Shown: positions 48,756 to 57,696 of the stretch, piece after piece
How the letters are laid out: every line of letters starts with the position of its first letter
How positions within the stretch are numbered: the first letter of the stretch is position 1
From: DASUPK01 sp963736685
GTDB lineage: Bacteria; Actinomycetota; Thermoleophilia; Solirubrobacterales; 70-9
Direction: 5' to 3'
DNA length: 64,000 nt
NCBI GenBank assembly: GCA_963736685.1
Contig: CAVTPZ010000037.1
Location: forward strand, 62,001 to 126,000
Notes under the pieces: model-generated
What the model was told of the DNA's origin: nothing
Seen by the model: only the letters and a program-made list of their open reading frames with translations
Database searches by the model: none
Position numbers and translations under genes: made by a program

Positions 48756-50936
48756 ATGACGCAGCGAGCGCGCAGACGACGAAGCCGACTTAGGGACTCG
48801 GGCAGGAAGAAGCTCCTGCTTGGTCTCGGCATCCCGCTCGCGGCGGCCCTGGCGGGCATCCTCGCGGGCGGCATCTGGCTGCTGAGCGTCTACAACTCGG
48901 CGCCCTCACTCGCCTCGCTGCGGCCCATCACCAAGGGGGCGGTCTCGAAGGTCTACGCGGCCGATGGCTCCCTGATCGGCGTGATCCACTCCGACACGAT
49001 CCGCCAGCCGGTGGCGAGCGACAAGATCCCGCAGGATCTGAAGGACGCCACCGTGGCGATCGAGGACCGCCGCTTCTACGACCACGGTGGAATCGACCCT
49101 TCGGCGATCGTCCGCGCCGGCTGGGAGGACCTGACCGCCGGCGGCAAGCCGGTCGAAGGTGGTTCGACGATCACCCAGCAGCTCGTCCGGAATCTCTACA
49201 TCCAGGATCCCCAGGACACACTGAAGCGAAAGATCATCGAGGCCCACCTCGCCAACCAGGAAGAGGATGCGCACTCCAAGGACTGGATCCTCACCAAGTA
49301 CCTCAACACGGCCCCGTACGGGACCAACTACGGCGCGACCGCGATCGGCGTCGAGGCAGCCGCCCAGACCTACTACTCGAAGCACGCCAAGGATCTGACG
49401 CTGCCCGAGGCGGCAATGATCGCGGGCCTCCCACAGGCGCCCTCCCAATACAACCCCTTCCTCAACCCGCGGGCTGCCCTGGCGCGCCGCAATGAGGTCC
49501 TGCAGGCGATGAAGCAGCAGGGCAAGATCACCGACAGCGAGTACAGCGAGGCCTCCGGCTCCGACCTCGCGCTGAATCCGGGGAACCAGTACAACCGGAT
49601 CCGCCAGCCCTACATCTTCGACCTGGTCAAGCAGGAGCTCGAGGACCGCTACGGCCTCAACACCGTCCAGAACGGCGGCCTCAAGGTCTTTACGACGATC
49701 GACCCGCGTCTGCAGGATGCCGCGCAGAGCGCGGTCGACTCCTGCTCCGTCTGCTACTCGGACGGCGGGCCGGCGTCGGCGCTCGCCTCGGTCGACCCCT
49801 CGAACGGCCAGATCGTCGCCCTGGCGTCGACCCAGCGCTACTCGCTCAGCAGCCAGTTCAACTTCGCCGCCCACGCCCAGCGGCAGCCGGGCTCCTCCTT
49901 CAAGGTCTACGACCTGACGACGGCGATCAAGCAGGGCATCGATCCCGACACGACCTATTACGACGGCTCTTCACCGGCGAACCTGACGACCCCGGGCGGG
50001 GGCAGCTGGGAGGTCAACAACGCGGAGCCGGGCGGCGGCACCATGCCGCTCAACGTCGCGACCTGGGACTCGGTCAACGTGATCTTCGCCAAGCTCGGCC
50101 TCGACGTCGGCCCCGAGAACATCGCCAGGACCGCCTACGAGATGGGGATCACCTCGCCGCTCGGCATCAAGGGGGCGCGCAGCATCCCCTGCAAGCTCGG
50201 CCCGAATTGCTTCATCCCGCCGGCCGATGCGATCGGAGGCCTCAGCGTCGGCGTCACCCCGCTCGAGCAGGCGGACGCCTACGCCACCCTCGCGAACGGC
50301 GGTGTCCACCACGACGCCACCGCGATCGACCGGGTCGTCTTCCCCGGCGGCAAGGTGGATGAGCCGGGCTCGGGTGACGGAAAGCGCGTGCTCACTCCGG
50401 GACAGGCGTACGAGGTCACCAAGGTCCTGGAGGGCGTGATCACCTCGGGCACCGGGGCCGGGTACACGTCCATCGGCTGCTCCTCGGAAGCCGGGAAGAC
50501 CGGCACCAGTGAAGGGCTCTCGGACGCCTGGTTCGTCGGCTACACCCCGCTGTATTCGACAGCCGTCTGGACCGGGCACCCTCTCTCGCGCGACTACACC
50601 GGCTTCGGCGGCCCCACCTCGGGACCGATCTGGCGCTCCTACATGGAGTCCGCCCAGGGGAGCAACTGCCCCGAGTTCCCGGTCCCCTCGAGCCTGCCCG
50701 ATTTGACCTCCTACCACGGAGAACACACGTCCTCCAGCTACAGCTCGAGCTCGAGCTCGAGCTCGGGCTACAGCTCATCGTCGACGACCGACACGTCGAC
50801 CACCGGCTCCGGCAACAGCGGTGACAATCAGGGCGCCTACGCGCCGGGCGTCGGCCAGAAGCCGGCGCCATCCCCGAAGCCGAGTCCCACGCCGACACCG
50901 GTGCAGCGCCCGCCCAGCGGCGGCGTGACCCCCTGA
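48756..50936 (+). CDS. Class A penicillin-binding protein (transglycosylase/transpeptidase)
   Basis: A 726-residue bifunctional cell-wall synthase. After a basic start and one helix (LGIPLAAALAGILAGGIWLL) comes the GT51 domain with VAIEDRRFYDHGGIDPSAIV (catalytic Glu) and GGSTITQQLVRNLYI. The transpeptidase domain has SxxK in QPGSSFKVYDL, SxN in WDSVNVIF and KTG in AGKTGTSEGLS. The C terminus is a low-complexity tail, Ser-rich (encoded partly by four AGCTCG units) and then Pro-rich. It polymerises and cross-links peptidoglycan. Its neighbours are not cell-wall genes. Confidence 0.95.
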   Translation: MTQRARRRRSRLRDSGRKKLLLGLGIPLAAALAGILAGGIWLLSVYNSAPSLASLRPITKGAVSKVYAADGSLIGVIHSDTIRQPVASDKIPQDLKDATVAIEDRRFYDHGGIDPSAIVRAGWEDLTAGGKPVEGGSTITQQLVRNLYIQDPQDTLKRKIIEAHLANQEEDAHSKDWILTKYLNTAPYGTNYGATAIGVEAAAQTYYSKHAKDLTLPEAAMIAGLPQAPSQYNPFLNPRAALARRNEVLQAMKQQGKITDSEYSEASGSDLALNPGNQYNRIRQPYIFDLVKQELEDRYGLNTVQNGGLKVFTTIDPRLQDAAQSAVDSCSVCYSDGGPASALASVDPSNGQIVALASTQRYSLSSQFNFAAHAQRQPGSSFKVYDLTTAIKQGIDPDTTYYDGSSPANLTTPGGGSWEVNNAEPGGGTMPLNVATWDSVNVIFAKLGLDVGPENIARTAYEMGITSPLGIKGARSIPCKLGPNCFIPPADAIGGLSVGVTPLEQADAYATLANGGVHHDATAIDRVVFPGGKVDEPGSGDGKRVLTPGQAYEVTKVLEGVITSGTGAGYTSIGCSSEAGKTGTSEGLSDAWFVGYTPLYSTAVWTGHPLSRDYTGFGGPTSGPIWRSYMESAQGSNCPEFPVPSSLPDLTSYHGEHTSSSYSSSSSSSSGYSSSSTTDTSTTGSGNSGDNQGAYAPGVGQKPAPSPKPSPTPTPVQRPPSGGVTP
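50742..50765. repeat. AGCTCG hexanucleotide tandem repeat in the PBP tail
   Basis: Four perfect AGCTCG units lie in frame and encode consecutive serines in the extracellular tail of the penicillin-binding protein. Changes in unit number would keep the frame and only alter tail length by two residues each. Confidence 0.85.
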
Positions 50937-50952
50937 GGGGCACGCCACGGCC

Positions 50953-51951
50953 ATGCCCGCCGGCGAGTTCGACCTGATCGCGGCCATCAACGAGCGGCTC
51001 CCGCGTGAAGGCGAGCGCATCCGGTTCGGGAGCGGTGACGACGCCGCCGTTGTCGAGCCCGGCACGGCGAGCGCCGTGTCGGTCGACGCGATCGTCGACG
51101 GCGTTCACTTTCGCCTCGATCAGTTCGGCCCGCAGGCGGTGGGGCGCAAGGCGCTGGCCGCCGGGCTCTCTGATCTGGCGGCGATGGGCGCGCAACCGGG
51201 CGAGGCGTACGTGGTGGTCGCAGCGCCGAGGGATCTCCAGGACGATGCGCTGCTCGGCATCGCGGACGGCCTGGCCGAAGTCGCGTCTCGGCACGGCGTC
51301 ACGGTGGCCGGCGGCGACCTGGTCGCCGCCCCGGTCCTGATGGTCTCGGTCACCGCGGTCGGGTATGAGCCGAAGGGGGCAGGGCTCGTAACTCGCGCGG
51401 GCGCCAGCCCCGGCGACCTACTCGCCGTGACCGGGAGCCTCGGCGGTGCCGCCGGCGCGCTCGCCCTGATGGACGGTGGTGGTGGCTCCCTTCCGCCGGA
51501 GCTCCGCGGCGCGATCCTCGCCCGCCAGCTCGATCCCACCGCGAGGCTGGAAGAGGGACTGGCTCTCGGCGCCGTGGGTGCGACGGCGATGATCGACATC
51601 AGCGACGGGCTGGGCGCCGACGCCGGCCACCTTGCGGGTGCCAGCGGCCACCGGCTGGAGATCGACCTCGGCCGGATCCCGCTCCAGGCTGGGCTCGAGG
51701 AACTCCCGGGCGGCCCTGGGGCGGCCCTGGAGCTCGCAGCGACGGGCGGAGAGGACTACGAGCTGCTCGCCGCACTGCCCCCGGCGCGGCTCGCGGCCGC
51801 CATGAAGGCGGTGGAGCAGATGGGAACTGAGCTCACCGAGGTGGGTTACGTCTCCGAGGGCGAGGGCGTGACCCTGAAGCTGCCGGGCGGAGGCGAGATC
51901 CAGCCCCGCGGCTTCGACCAGAGACGCGGATCCCTCTCCGGCTCGGGCTGA
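50953..51951 (+). CDS. thiL: Thiamine-monophosphate kinase
   Basis: A 332-residue enzyme that phosphorylates thiamine monophosphate to thiamine pyrophosphate. The family regions are FGSGDDAAVVEPG near the N terminus, VSVDAIVDGVHFR, KALAAGLSDLAAMGAQP, the glycine-rich TVAGGDLVAAPVLMVSVTAVG and MIDISDGLGADAGHLA with TGGEDYELLAALP. It starts 16 bp after the PBP stop. Its last 106 bases overlap the 3' end of the convergent M28-like gene. Confidence 0.94.
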   Translation: MPAGEFDLIAAINERLPREGERIRFGSGDDAAVVEPGTASAVSVDAIVDGVHFRLDQFGPQAVGRKALAAGLSDLAAMGAQPGEAYVVVAAPRDLQDDALLGIADGLAEVASRHGVTVAGGDLVAAPVLMVSVTAVGYEPKGAGLVTRAGASPGDLLAVTGSLGGAAGALALMDGGGGSLPPELRGAILARQLDPTARLEEGLALGAVGATAMIDISDGLGADAGHLAGASGHRLEIDLGRIPLQAGLEELPGGPGAALELAATGGEDYELLAALPPARLAAAMKAVEQMGTELTEVGYVSEGEGVTLKLPGGGEIQPRGFDQRRGSLSGSG

Positions 51952-53750
51952 GCCGGCTCGGGCGGGGCGTCGGGCTCCGGGGCGTCGTTCTCCTCGGGGA
52001 TCGCGCCGTCGGCGGGCTCCTGGTCGAGCGGCGGCGGCTGGCGCCGCACTGAGATCTCGCCAGCGACCGGCGGCTCACTGGACGGCCTCTGCGGCCGGGC
52101 GCCGAGGGCGATGATCGCGACTCCCGATCCGGCGAACAGACAGCCGAGCAGGGCGAGCGAGAGCCCGATCTGTCCGTCGGCCAGCATCAGCAGCAGGTCG
52201 TGCCAGACCCCGAGGCCCGCATCGAAACGGCCCGCGAGGTTCGCCACGAGTGCGACCACGGGGAGCAAGCCAAGGAGAACGAGCCCCACGAGGACGGGGC
52301 GACCGCCCGGCCGGGTCGCTGCGAAGAGCCAGGCGTGCAGCCCGAGCGCCACCAGCACCGCGAGGTAGGGATTGACCGCCCAGACGCCGAGGGTGGCCAG
52401 GCAGGCGAGCAGGAGCGCCGCGGGCGCTGCCGTCTCGGCGGCCCTCGGGGGCGGCGGCCTCAGTGGTCGCATGAAGAAGGCGATCGCGCAGTAGGCGAGG
52501 ATCGCGACGATCACAGAGATCGTGCCGCCGAGGCCGAGGGCCTCGGCCCGGGGGTCGAAGGGGAAGTCCGGGCTCGGCATCAATCCGACGAGGGTCGCCG
52601 CCCCCACGATCAGCAGCGCGCCGACGAAGGGCACCGCCCGCAGCCCGGCCCACAGGAAGCCCCAGCCCGCCTCCACCGGGCTGCGTGCCGAGGCGGCGAT
52701 TCCGGCGCCCGCGCCGAGCACCACCGGAAGGAGCAGGGCCAGTGCCAGCATCGCGATCGTCCAGCCCGGCAGCAGATTCCCGGCCAGCCCGATGTACGCG
52801 CTCGGGCCGTGCTGCACCGCCCCCGGGGATGCGTCGAGTGCGAGGATGAGCGCGAGCGATGCCCGCCCAAAGCGGGAGAACGTGTCCGTGTTGAAATCGT
52901 CGGTGGTGTCCTTGCCGGGATCGAGGGGAAGCTCCCCGGCGGAGGAGAGGCGGACGGCCGGTAGCCCAGCCTTGACCAGCGGTCCCTGGTCGCCGAGGCC
53001 GGCGGGCAGTGCCAGCCTGAACAGGTCGGCCAGCGGCCCCTCGTCGCCCGCCGGCGTCCCGGCCTGCCGCGACACGATCGAGTTCGCCGTCTCATCGATC
53101 TGACTCGCCGTGCTCTGCGGGCCCGTCGACCAGGGGATCACGAGCGGAGCAGTCGGGTGCTGCGCGGCGGGCTGGGTGAGGACGATGGCGGCGTCGAGAA
53201 GGCCGGCGTCGCTGTAGTCGCGGATGAAGCGCTTCACCCCCTGTGCGCCGATGCTGGATCCGTCGCTGGAGACGAAGACGAGCGTCTTGTGGTGCGAGGT
53301 CCCCGAGAAGCCCTCGGCGATGGTCAAGAGGGCGGCCGTCGACGCCGCCGTGGTGGCCGCTCCGCTGCCTTGGGCGACGTCGCGAGGAGCGATCAGCGCG
53401 ATCTGCCGGTCCGACTCCCCGGGCAGCGTGGCGATCAGGTTCTGCAGGTCCACATCGTGGCCGCGGAAGGAGCCGCCGAAGCGCTGCTCCGCCACGGTCG
53501 CACCGTCGATCGCCGAGAAGTGCTGCTTGACCTGCTCCGCCATCGCGTTGTCGGCGGCGGAGCCCGGCGTCGGATAGGCAGCCGAGGCGGCGAGCTCCTT
53601 TGCGAGCGGAGCCGCGGTCGCCGGATCAAACGCGTCGGGCGGGATGCCGCCCGAGAGCGGGGGCGGCACCGACTGCAGGGAGAACATGGCGATCACCGCG
53701 GCCAGCGGGACCACGAGCAGCGCGAATTTGTAGGAACGCAGATCAATCAT
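51846..53750 (-). CDS. Membrane protein with degenerate M28 peptidase-like domain
   Basis: A 634-residue protein. After a signal-anchor (FALLVVPLAAVIAMFSLQSV) comes a domain of about 280 residues shaped like M28 aminopeptidases (AEQRFGGSFRGHDVDLQNL, IALIAPRD, AALLTIAEGFSG, KTLVFVSSDGSS). At the positions where M28 enzymes have the metal ligands HxD, D of DNxSG and the EE pair, this protein has PRD, ALA/SER and DGS, so the metal site appears lost. The second half has about eight helices, then a long Pro/Glu/Asp-rich cytosolic tail whose codons overlap thiL. It may be a non-catalytic binding or assembly protein. Confidence 0.7.
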   Translation of the reverse strand: MIDLRSYKFALLVVPLAAVIAMFSLQSVPPPLSGGIPPDAFDPATAAPLAKELAASAAYPTPGSAADNAMAEQVKQHFSAIDGATVAEQRFGGSFRGHDVDLQNLIATLPGESDRQIALIAPRDVAQGSGAATTAASTAALLTIAEGFSGTSHHKTLVFVSSDGSSIGAQGVKRFIRDYSDAGLLDAAIVLTQPAAQHPTAPLVIPWSTGPQSTASQIDETANSIVSRQAGTPAGDEGPLADLFRLALPAGLGDQGPLVKAGLPAVRLSSAGELPLDPGKDTTDDFNTDTFSRFGRASLALILALDASPGAVQHGPSAYIGLAGNLLPGWTIAMLALALLLPVVLGAGAGIAASARSPVEAGWGFLWAGLRAVPFVGALLIVGAATLVGLMPSPDFPFDPRAEALGLGGTISVIVAILAYCAIAFFMRPLRPPPPRAAETAAPAALLLACLATLGVWAVNPYLAVLVALGLHAWLFAATRPGGRPVLVGLVLLGLLPVVALVANLAGRFDAGLGVWHDLLLMLADGQIGLSLALLGCLFAGSGVAIIALGARPQRPSSEPPVAGEISVRRQPPPLDQEPADGAIPEENDAPEPDAPPEPAQPEPERDPRLWSKPRGWISPPPGSFRVTPSPSET

Positions 53751-53786
53751 TCACTGAGCCTCATACGTGCCTTCTAACCTTCACGC

Positions 53787-54497
53787 ATGGCGCGAGGACA
53801 GGCGCGGATCCTGCTCGTAGACGATGAGCAGGCCGTGCAGACGCTTCTCACCTACCCGCTCCGCAAGGAAGGGTATGAGGTGGTGGGGGCAATGGATGGG
53901 CAAGAGGCCCTGGATCGCTTCGGAGAGGAGCGGTTCGATCTCGTGGTGCTCGACATCATGCTCCCGAAGCTGGATGGGATCGAGGTCTGCCGGCGCCTGC
54001 GCACCCGCAGCCAGGTACCGATCATCATGCTGACCGCGAAGGGGGACGAGGTCGACAAGATCGCCGGCCTCGAGATGGGCGCGGACGACTACATCACCAA
54101 GCCCTTTTCGGTCCGGGAGTTCCGCAGCCGTGTCAAGGCCGCGCTGCGCCGAGGCGGGATGGGAGGCCAGCAGCTCTCGGCCAACGAGCCGATCCACGCC
54201 GGGGACCTCGAGATCGACTTCGAGCGGCGGTCTGTCAGCCTGGCGTCGAAGCCCGTCCAGCTGACCTACGTCGAGTTCGAGATCCTGGCCGCCCTCGCCT
54301 CCTCCCCCGGCCGGGTGTTCACCCGGGAGATGCTGCTCGAGCACGTCTGGGGGGACTCCACCTACCGAGATCCCCGCACCGTCGACGTCCACATCCGGCA
54401 CCTGCGCGAGAAGCTCGAGTCCGACGCCAAGGACCCGGAGTATCTCTTCACCGTGCGCGGCGTCGGCTACCGCTTTCGCGACGGCGACCGCGATTGA
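53787..54497 (+). CDS. OmpR/PhoB-family response regulator
   Basis: A 236-residue two-domain regulator. The receiver has the acidic pair in RILLVDDEQAVQ, phospho-acceptor Asp in LVVLDIMLPKLDGIEV, Thr in IIMLTAKGDE and Lys in YITKPFSVREF. The winged-helix effector includes LTYVEFEILAALASSPGRVF and TVDVHIRHLREKLE, and ends VRGVGYRFRDGD. It overlaps the sensor kinase gene by 4 nt and diverges from the M28-like gene with 36 bp between, so that short interval holds both promoters. Confidence 0.96.
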   Translation: MARGQARILLVDDEQAVQTLLTYPLRKEGYEVVGAMDGQEALDRFGEERFDLVVLDIMLPKLDGIEVCRRLRTRSQVPIIMLTAKGDEVDKIAGLEMGADDYITKPFSVREFRSRVKAALRRGGMGGQQLSANEPIHAGDLEIDFERRSVSLASKPVQLTYVEFEILAALASSPGRVFTREMLLEHVWGDSTYRDPRTVDVHIRHLREKLESDAKDPEYLFTVRGVGYRFRDGDRD

Positions 54498-55939
54498 GGC
54501 TCAACACCCTTCGCAACCGGCTGGTCGCGCTGATCACGCTGATCACTGCGGCAGCGATCGCGTTCGTCTACCTGTACGTCGTCCCCCAGCTCGAATCGAG
54601 TCTGACCGCGGAGAAGCTCCGCCGCCTGGAGAGACTCGGGGTCGAGCAGACCCCGCGCCTCGCGCATGCGCTCGAATCGGGCGCCTCGCAGCAGCAGGTT
54701 GAGGAGGTGGTCCGCTCCACCGCCCAGTCGACCGAGAGCAGGGTGACCCTGCTCGCGGTACGCGACCAATCGGGTGGCGCCGTTCCGTCCTTCGTCGTCG
54801 CCGACTCCCAGACGGAGGCGACCGCGATCCAGGGCCGCTACCTGACCGCGGACGCGGCGATCGCCGGCGGTCACGTGGCGTCGGGCGTGGAGCACGTCGC
54901 CGGCACCCGGGTGGGCACCTCAGCGGTGCCGATCGACCTCGGCGGCCAGACGCGCTGGGTGGCGGTGCTCTCCACGCCGCTCGCCGAGGTGAACGAGGAC
55001 GTCGCCCTGGTGCGACGTCAGATCCTGATCTCCGGCCTGATCGCGCTGGTCGCGGCTTCGCTGATCGGCTTCTGGGCATCGGGCGCGGTCTCGCGGCGGC
55101 TGCGCCGGATGCGAGAGGCGGCCGAGGCAGTCGCGGAGGGACACTTCGACCAGCCGATCCCGGTCGACTCATCCGACGAGCTCGGCCAGCTTGCCCGCAG
55201 CTTCAACGACATGCAGCGGCGGCTCGCGCGCCTCGACAGCTCGCGAAAGGAATTCATCGCCAACGCCTCGCACGAGCTGCGCACCCCGATCTTCTCCCTG
55301 GGCGGCTTCGTCGAGCTGCTGGAGACCGAGAAGCTGACCGCGGCGGAGCGCCAGTCGTTCGTCGCCGAGATGCGCGCGCAGATCCAGCGGCTCCAGAAGC
55401 TGACCATCGACCTGCTGGACCTCTCGCGCCTCGATGCGGACGTCGTCGAGATTCAGCGGGAGGAGGTTGACCTGAAGGAGGCGGCCCGCCAGGTCGCCGA
55501 CGAGTTCCGGCCGGCGGCGAGGGCGCACCACTCCTCCCTGCAGGTTCGCGGACGGGGTGAGGCGGTCGCCCTCGCGGACCTAAATCGAGTCTCACAAATC
55601 ATCCGTATTCTCATTGACAATGCAATCACCCATACGCCGCAGGGAACGAACGTGACGGTCACCGCTGTCCGCGGAGCCAACTCCGCCGAGTTGATCGTGG
55701 GGGACGACGCCAAGAAGGGCATCGACCCGCGCGCCATCGACAAGGTCTTCGACCGCTTTTACACGGGCGACGCCGCGACCGGCTCCGGTCTGGGTCTCGC
55801 GATCGCCGACGAGCTGGCTCTCCGAATGGACGGCGAGCTCGTCGTCGTCTCCCGCCGCGGGCATACGGCCTTCACGCTGAGCCTGCCCGTCTCCAAGCAG
55901 CGCAGGCGCGAGCGCGAGCCCGCCGGAGCCACCGCGTGA
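54494..55939 (+). CDS. Sensor histidine kinase
   Basis: A 481-residue membrane kinase from TTG 54494. Helices at about 10-30 and 183-204 enclose an extracytoplasmic sensor domain of about 150 residues. HAMP follows (RRLRRMREAAEAVAEGHFDQ), then the phosphorylated His in FIANASHELRTPIFSLGG (H260) and an ATP domain with NAITHTPQGTNV (N box) and GSGLGLAIADELA (G2). The G1 box is altered to VGDDAKKGIDP where VxDxGxGI is usual. It signals to the response regulator, and the HtrA-type protease encoded next suggests envelope stress sensing. Confidence 0.94.
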   Translation: MRLNTLRNRLVALITLITAAAIAFVYLYVVPQLESSLTAEKLRRLERLGVEQTPRLAHALESGASQQQVEEVVRSTAQSTESRVTLLAVRDQSGGAVPSFVVADSQTEATAIQGRYLTADAAIAGGHVASGVEHVAGTRVGTSAVPIDLGGQTRWVAVLSTPLAEVNEDVALVRRQILISGLIALVAASLIGFWASGAVSRRLRRMREAAEAVAEGHFDQPIPVDSSDELGQLARSFNDMQRRLARLDSSRKEFIANASHELRTPIFSLGGFVELLETEKLTAAERQSFVAEMRAQIQRLQKLTIDLLDLSRLDADVVEIQREEVDLKEAARQVADEFRPAARAHHSSLQVRGRGEAVALADLNRVSQIIRILIDNAITHTPQGTNVTVTAVRGANSAELIVGDDAKKGIDPRAIDKVFDRFYTGDAATGSGLGLAIADELALRMDGELVVVSRRGHTAFTLSLPVSKQRRREREPAGATA

Positions 55940-57114
55940 AGAGAGTGACTGCCGTTCTCGCCGTCGCCCTGGCGGCGGCGCTGATCGCAGCCGGATGCGG
56001 CGGCGGCGGGGATACCACGATCACCGAGGGAAGCGCGCCGACCGGCACCCAACAGGTCGTGGTCCAGGCGAACGGCGGGAGCTTCAACCCCGCTCAGATC
56101 TACAAGGACGTCTCCCCCGGCGTGGTCACGATCATCTCGGTCTTCGACTCGAGCGGGAACTCGCTGCTTGGCGGGAGCGGCAGCTCGGCGGGGCAGGGCT
56201 CCGGCTTCGTCGTCGACAAGGACGGCGACATCGTCACCAACGCCCACGTCGTGACCAGCGGCGGACGGCTGAACGGCGGGGGCACCCCCCAAGCCGCCAA
56301 GCAGGTGTTCGTGGAGTTCGGCGATCGCAACCGGGTCCCGGCCCACATTGTCGGCTTCGACGCCGATGCGGACGTCGCGCTGATCAAGGTCGATCCCGAC
56401 GGGCTCAATCTGGTCCCGGTCCCTCTGTCCGACCGCTCGACCTTCGCCGTGGGTGAGCCGGTAGCCGCGATCGGCAGCCCCTTCGGAGAGACCCAGTCGC
56501 TCTCGATCGGCGTGATCTCGGCCACCAACCGGACCGTCGAGGGCCTCACCAACTTCGGCATCGACAATGCGATCCAGACCGACGCCTCGATCAACCCCGG
56601 GAACTCGGGCGGCCCGCTGCTCGACTCGAAGGGCGAGGTGATCGGCATCAACGAGCAGATCGCCTCCAGCTCCGGCAGCAACTCGGGCGTCGGCTTCGCC
56701 ATCCCGGTCACCTCGGTCCGCTATTCGCTTGACCAGCTCCGCTCGGGCGGCAAGGTCGAGTACGCCTTCCTGGGCGTCACCAGCGAGTCGCTCTACCCGC
56801 AGCTCGCCGACCATCTCGGGATCGACGCCAAGAACGGCGCCCTGATCACCGACGTGGTCAGCGGGAGCCCGGCGGACAAGGCGGGCCTGAAGGGATCCAC
56901 CGGCGAAACCACCTTCCAGCTCCAGCACGTCAAGACCGGAGGTGACGTCGTCATCGCGGTCGACGGCAAGCCCGTCTTCCAGAACAACGACCTCTCGGAA
57001 CTGATCGCCCTGCACAAACCGGGCGATACGGTGACGCTCGACATCCTGCGCGGCGGCCAGCACGCGACCGCCGATGTGACGCTCGGCAGCCGGCCCTCCG
57101 ACGTCGGTCAGTAG
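55936..57114 (+). CDS. HtrA/DegP-like serine protease, lipoprotein
   Basis: A 392-residue protein from GTG 55936. A lipoprotein signal ends at AAGC (C21), so it is anchored outside. The trypsin-like domain has the full triad: His in VTNAHVV (H104), Asp in DADVALIKV (D146) and Ser in NPGNSGGPLLD (S224). A single PDZ domain follows (YAFLGVTSESLYPQLADHLG, LITDVVSGSPADKAGL). It degrades or chaperones misfolded envelope proteins. It overlaps the kinase by 4 nt, completing a regulator-kinase-protease operon. Confidence 0.95.
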   Translation: MKRVTAVLAVALAAALIAAGCGGGGDTTITEGSAPTGTQQVVVQANGGSFNPAQIYKDVSPGVVTIISVFDSSGNSLLGGSGSSAGQGSGFVVDKDGDIVTNAHVVTSGGRLNGGGTPQAAKQVFVEFGDRNRVPAHIVGFDADADVALIKVDPDGLNLVPVPLSDRSTFAVGEPVAAIGSPFGETQSLSIGVISATNRTVEGLTNFGIDNAIQTDASINPGNSGGPLLDSKGEVIGINEQIASSSGSNSGVGFAIPVTSVRYSLDQLRSGGKVEYAFLGVTSESLYPQLADHLGIDAKNGALITDVVSGSPADKAGLKGSTGETTFQLQHVKTGGDVVIAVDGKPVFQNNDLSELIALHKPGDTVTLDILRGGQHATADVTLGSRPSDVGQ

Positions 57115-57234
57115 CGCCTGCTTTCGGCTTTGGGATCGGCCTCGAAACATCTGGCATTCACGGGATCGGAACCGGGCTGGTGCGGAAAGGGTGGGATACT
57201 TGCCAAAGGGGGGCTCAAGAAACGGAGGAGTGAG

Positions 57235-57543
57235 ATGAAGTACTTCATCAGCGCCACACCCGGTCCGATGCCTCCAACGCCCGAACAGCTCGACACCGCG
57301 ATCGAATGGCTCGAGGGAAAGAATGAGGACGGCACCTTCGACTGCACCTACGGATTCCTCGAGGGCGGCGGCTTCAGCATCGCGAACGCCGATTCCCATG
57401 GCGACGCCCTCGACCTGATGGCCGATTACCCGCTGTTTGGAATGGTCACCTGGGAGGTGCGGCCCTTGCTCGAGTTCAAGGAGGGTCTGACCACGTTGCG
57501 GGCGAAGCTGGCTGAGGCCCAGGCGGCAATGGCCGCTGGCTAG
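57235..57543 (+). CDS. Small alpha/beta-barrel-type protein (YCII/muconolactone isomerase-like)
   Basis: A 102-residue protein from ATG 57235 with ribosome site GGAGGAG. It starts KYFISATPGPMPPTPEQLD and includes FLEGGGFSIANADSHGDALD, YPLFGMVTWEVRPLLEF, then a helical tail. Size and the final beta strand followed by a helix suggest a dimeric ferredoxin-like fold (Dabb, YCII or muconolactone-isomerase-like). Reaction unknown. It is isolated: 120 bp separate it from htrA and a 12-bp inverted repeat follows. Confidence 0.6.
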   Translation: MKYFISATPGPMPPTPEQLDTAIEWLEGKNEDGTFDCTYGFLEGGGFSIANADSHGDALDLMADYPLFGMVTWEVRPLLEFKEGLTTLRAKLAEAQAAMAAG

Positions 57544-57570
57544 CGTGGAGTCGCCGCCCGACTAGGTGCA

Positions 57571-57610
57571 GCGAGCGGGAGCGCGCCGCCACGAACGTGC
57601 TCCCGCTCGC
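57571..57610. terminator. 12-bp perfect inverted repeat, probable terminator
   Basis: GCGAGCGGGAGC at 57571-57582 and GCTCCCGCTCGC at 57599-57610 flank a 16-base loop, 27 bp after the stop of the small gene. Stem strength and location suggest transcription termination, but no U tract follows. Confidence 0.5.
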
Positions 57611-57696
57611 GCGAGAAGCAGCGGGGCACCGTCGCGGGGCGCCTTACTCGCCATATGGGCGACTAAATCGCGCCAGTCCGAGGACAGGCCGAACCG

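Noticed and set aside
50742..50765. CRISPR-like repeat
   Set aside because: It is a simple in-frame hexanucleotide repeat without spacers. No CRISPR array or cas gene was found in the window.
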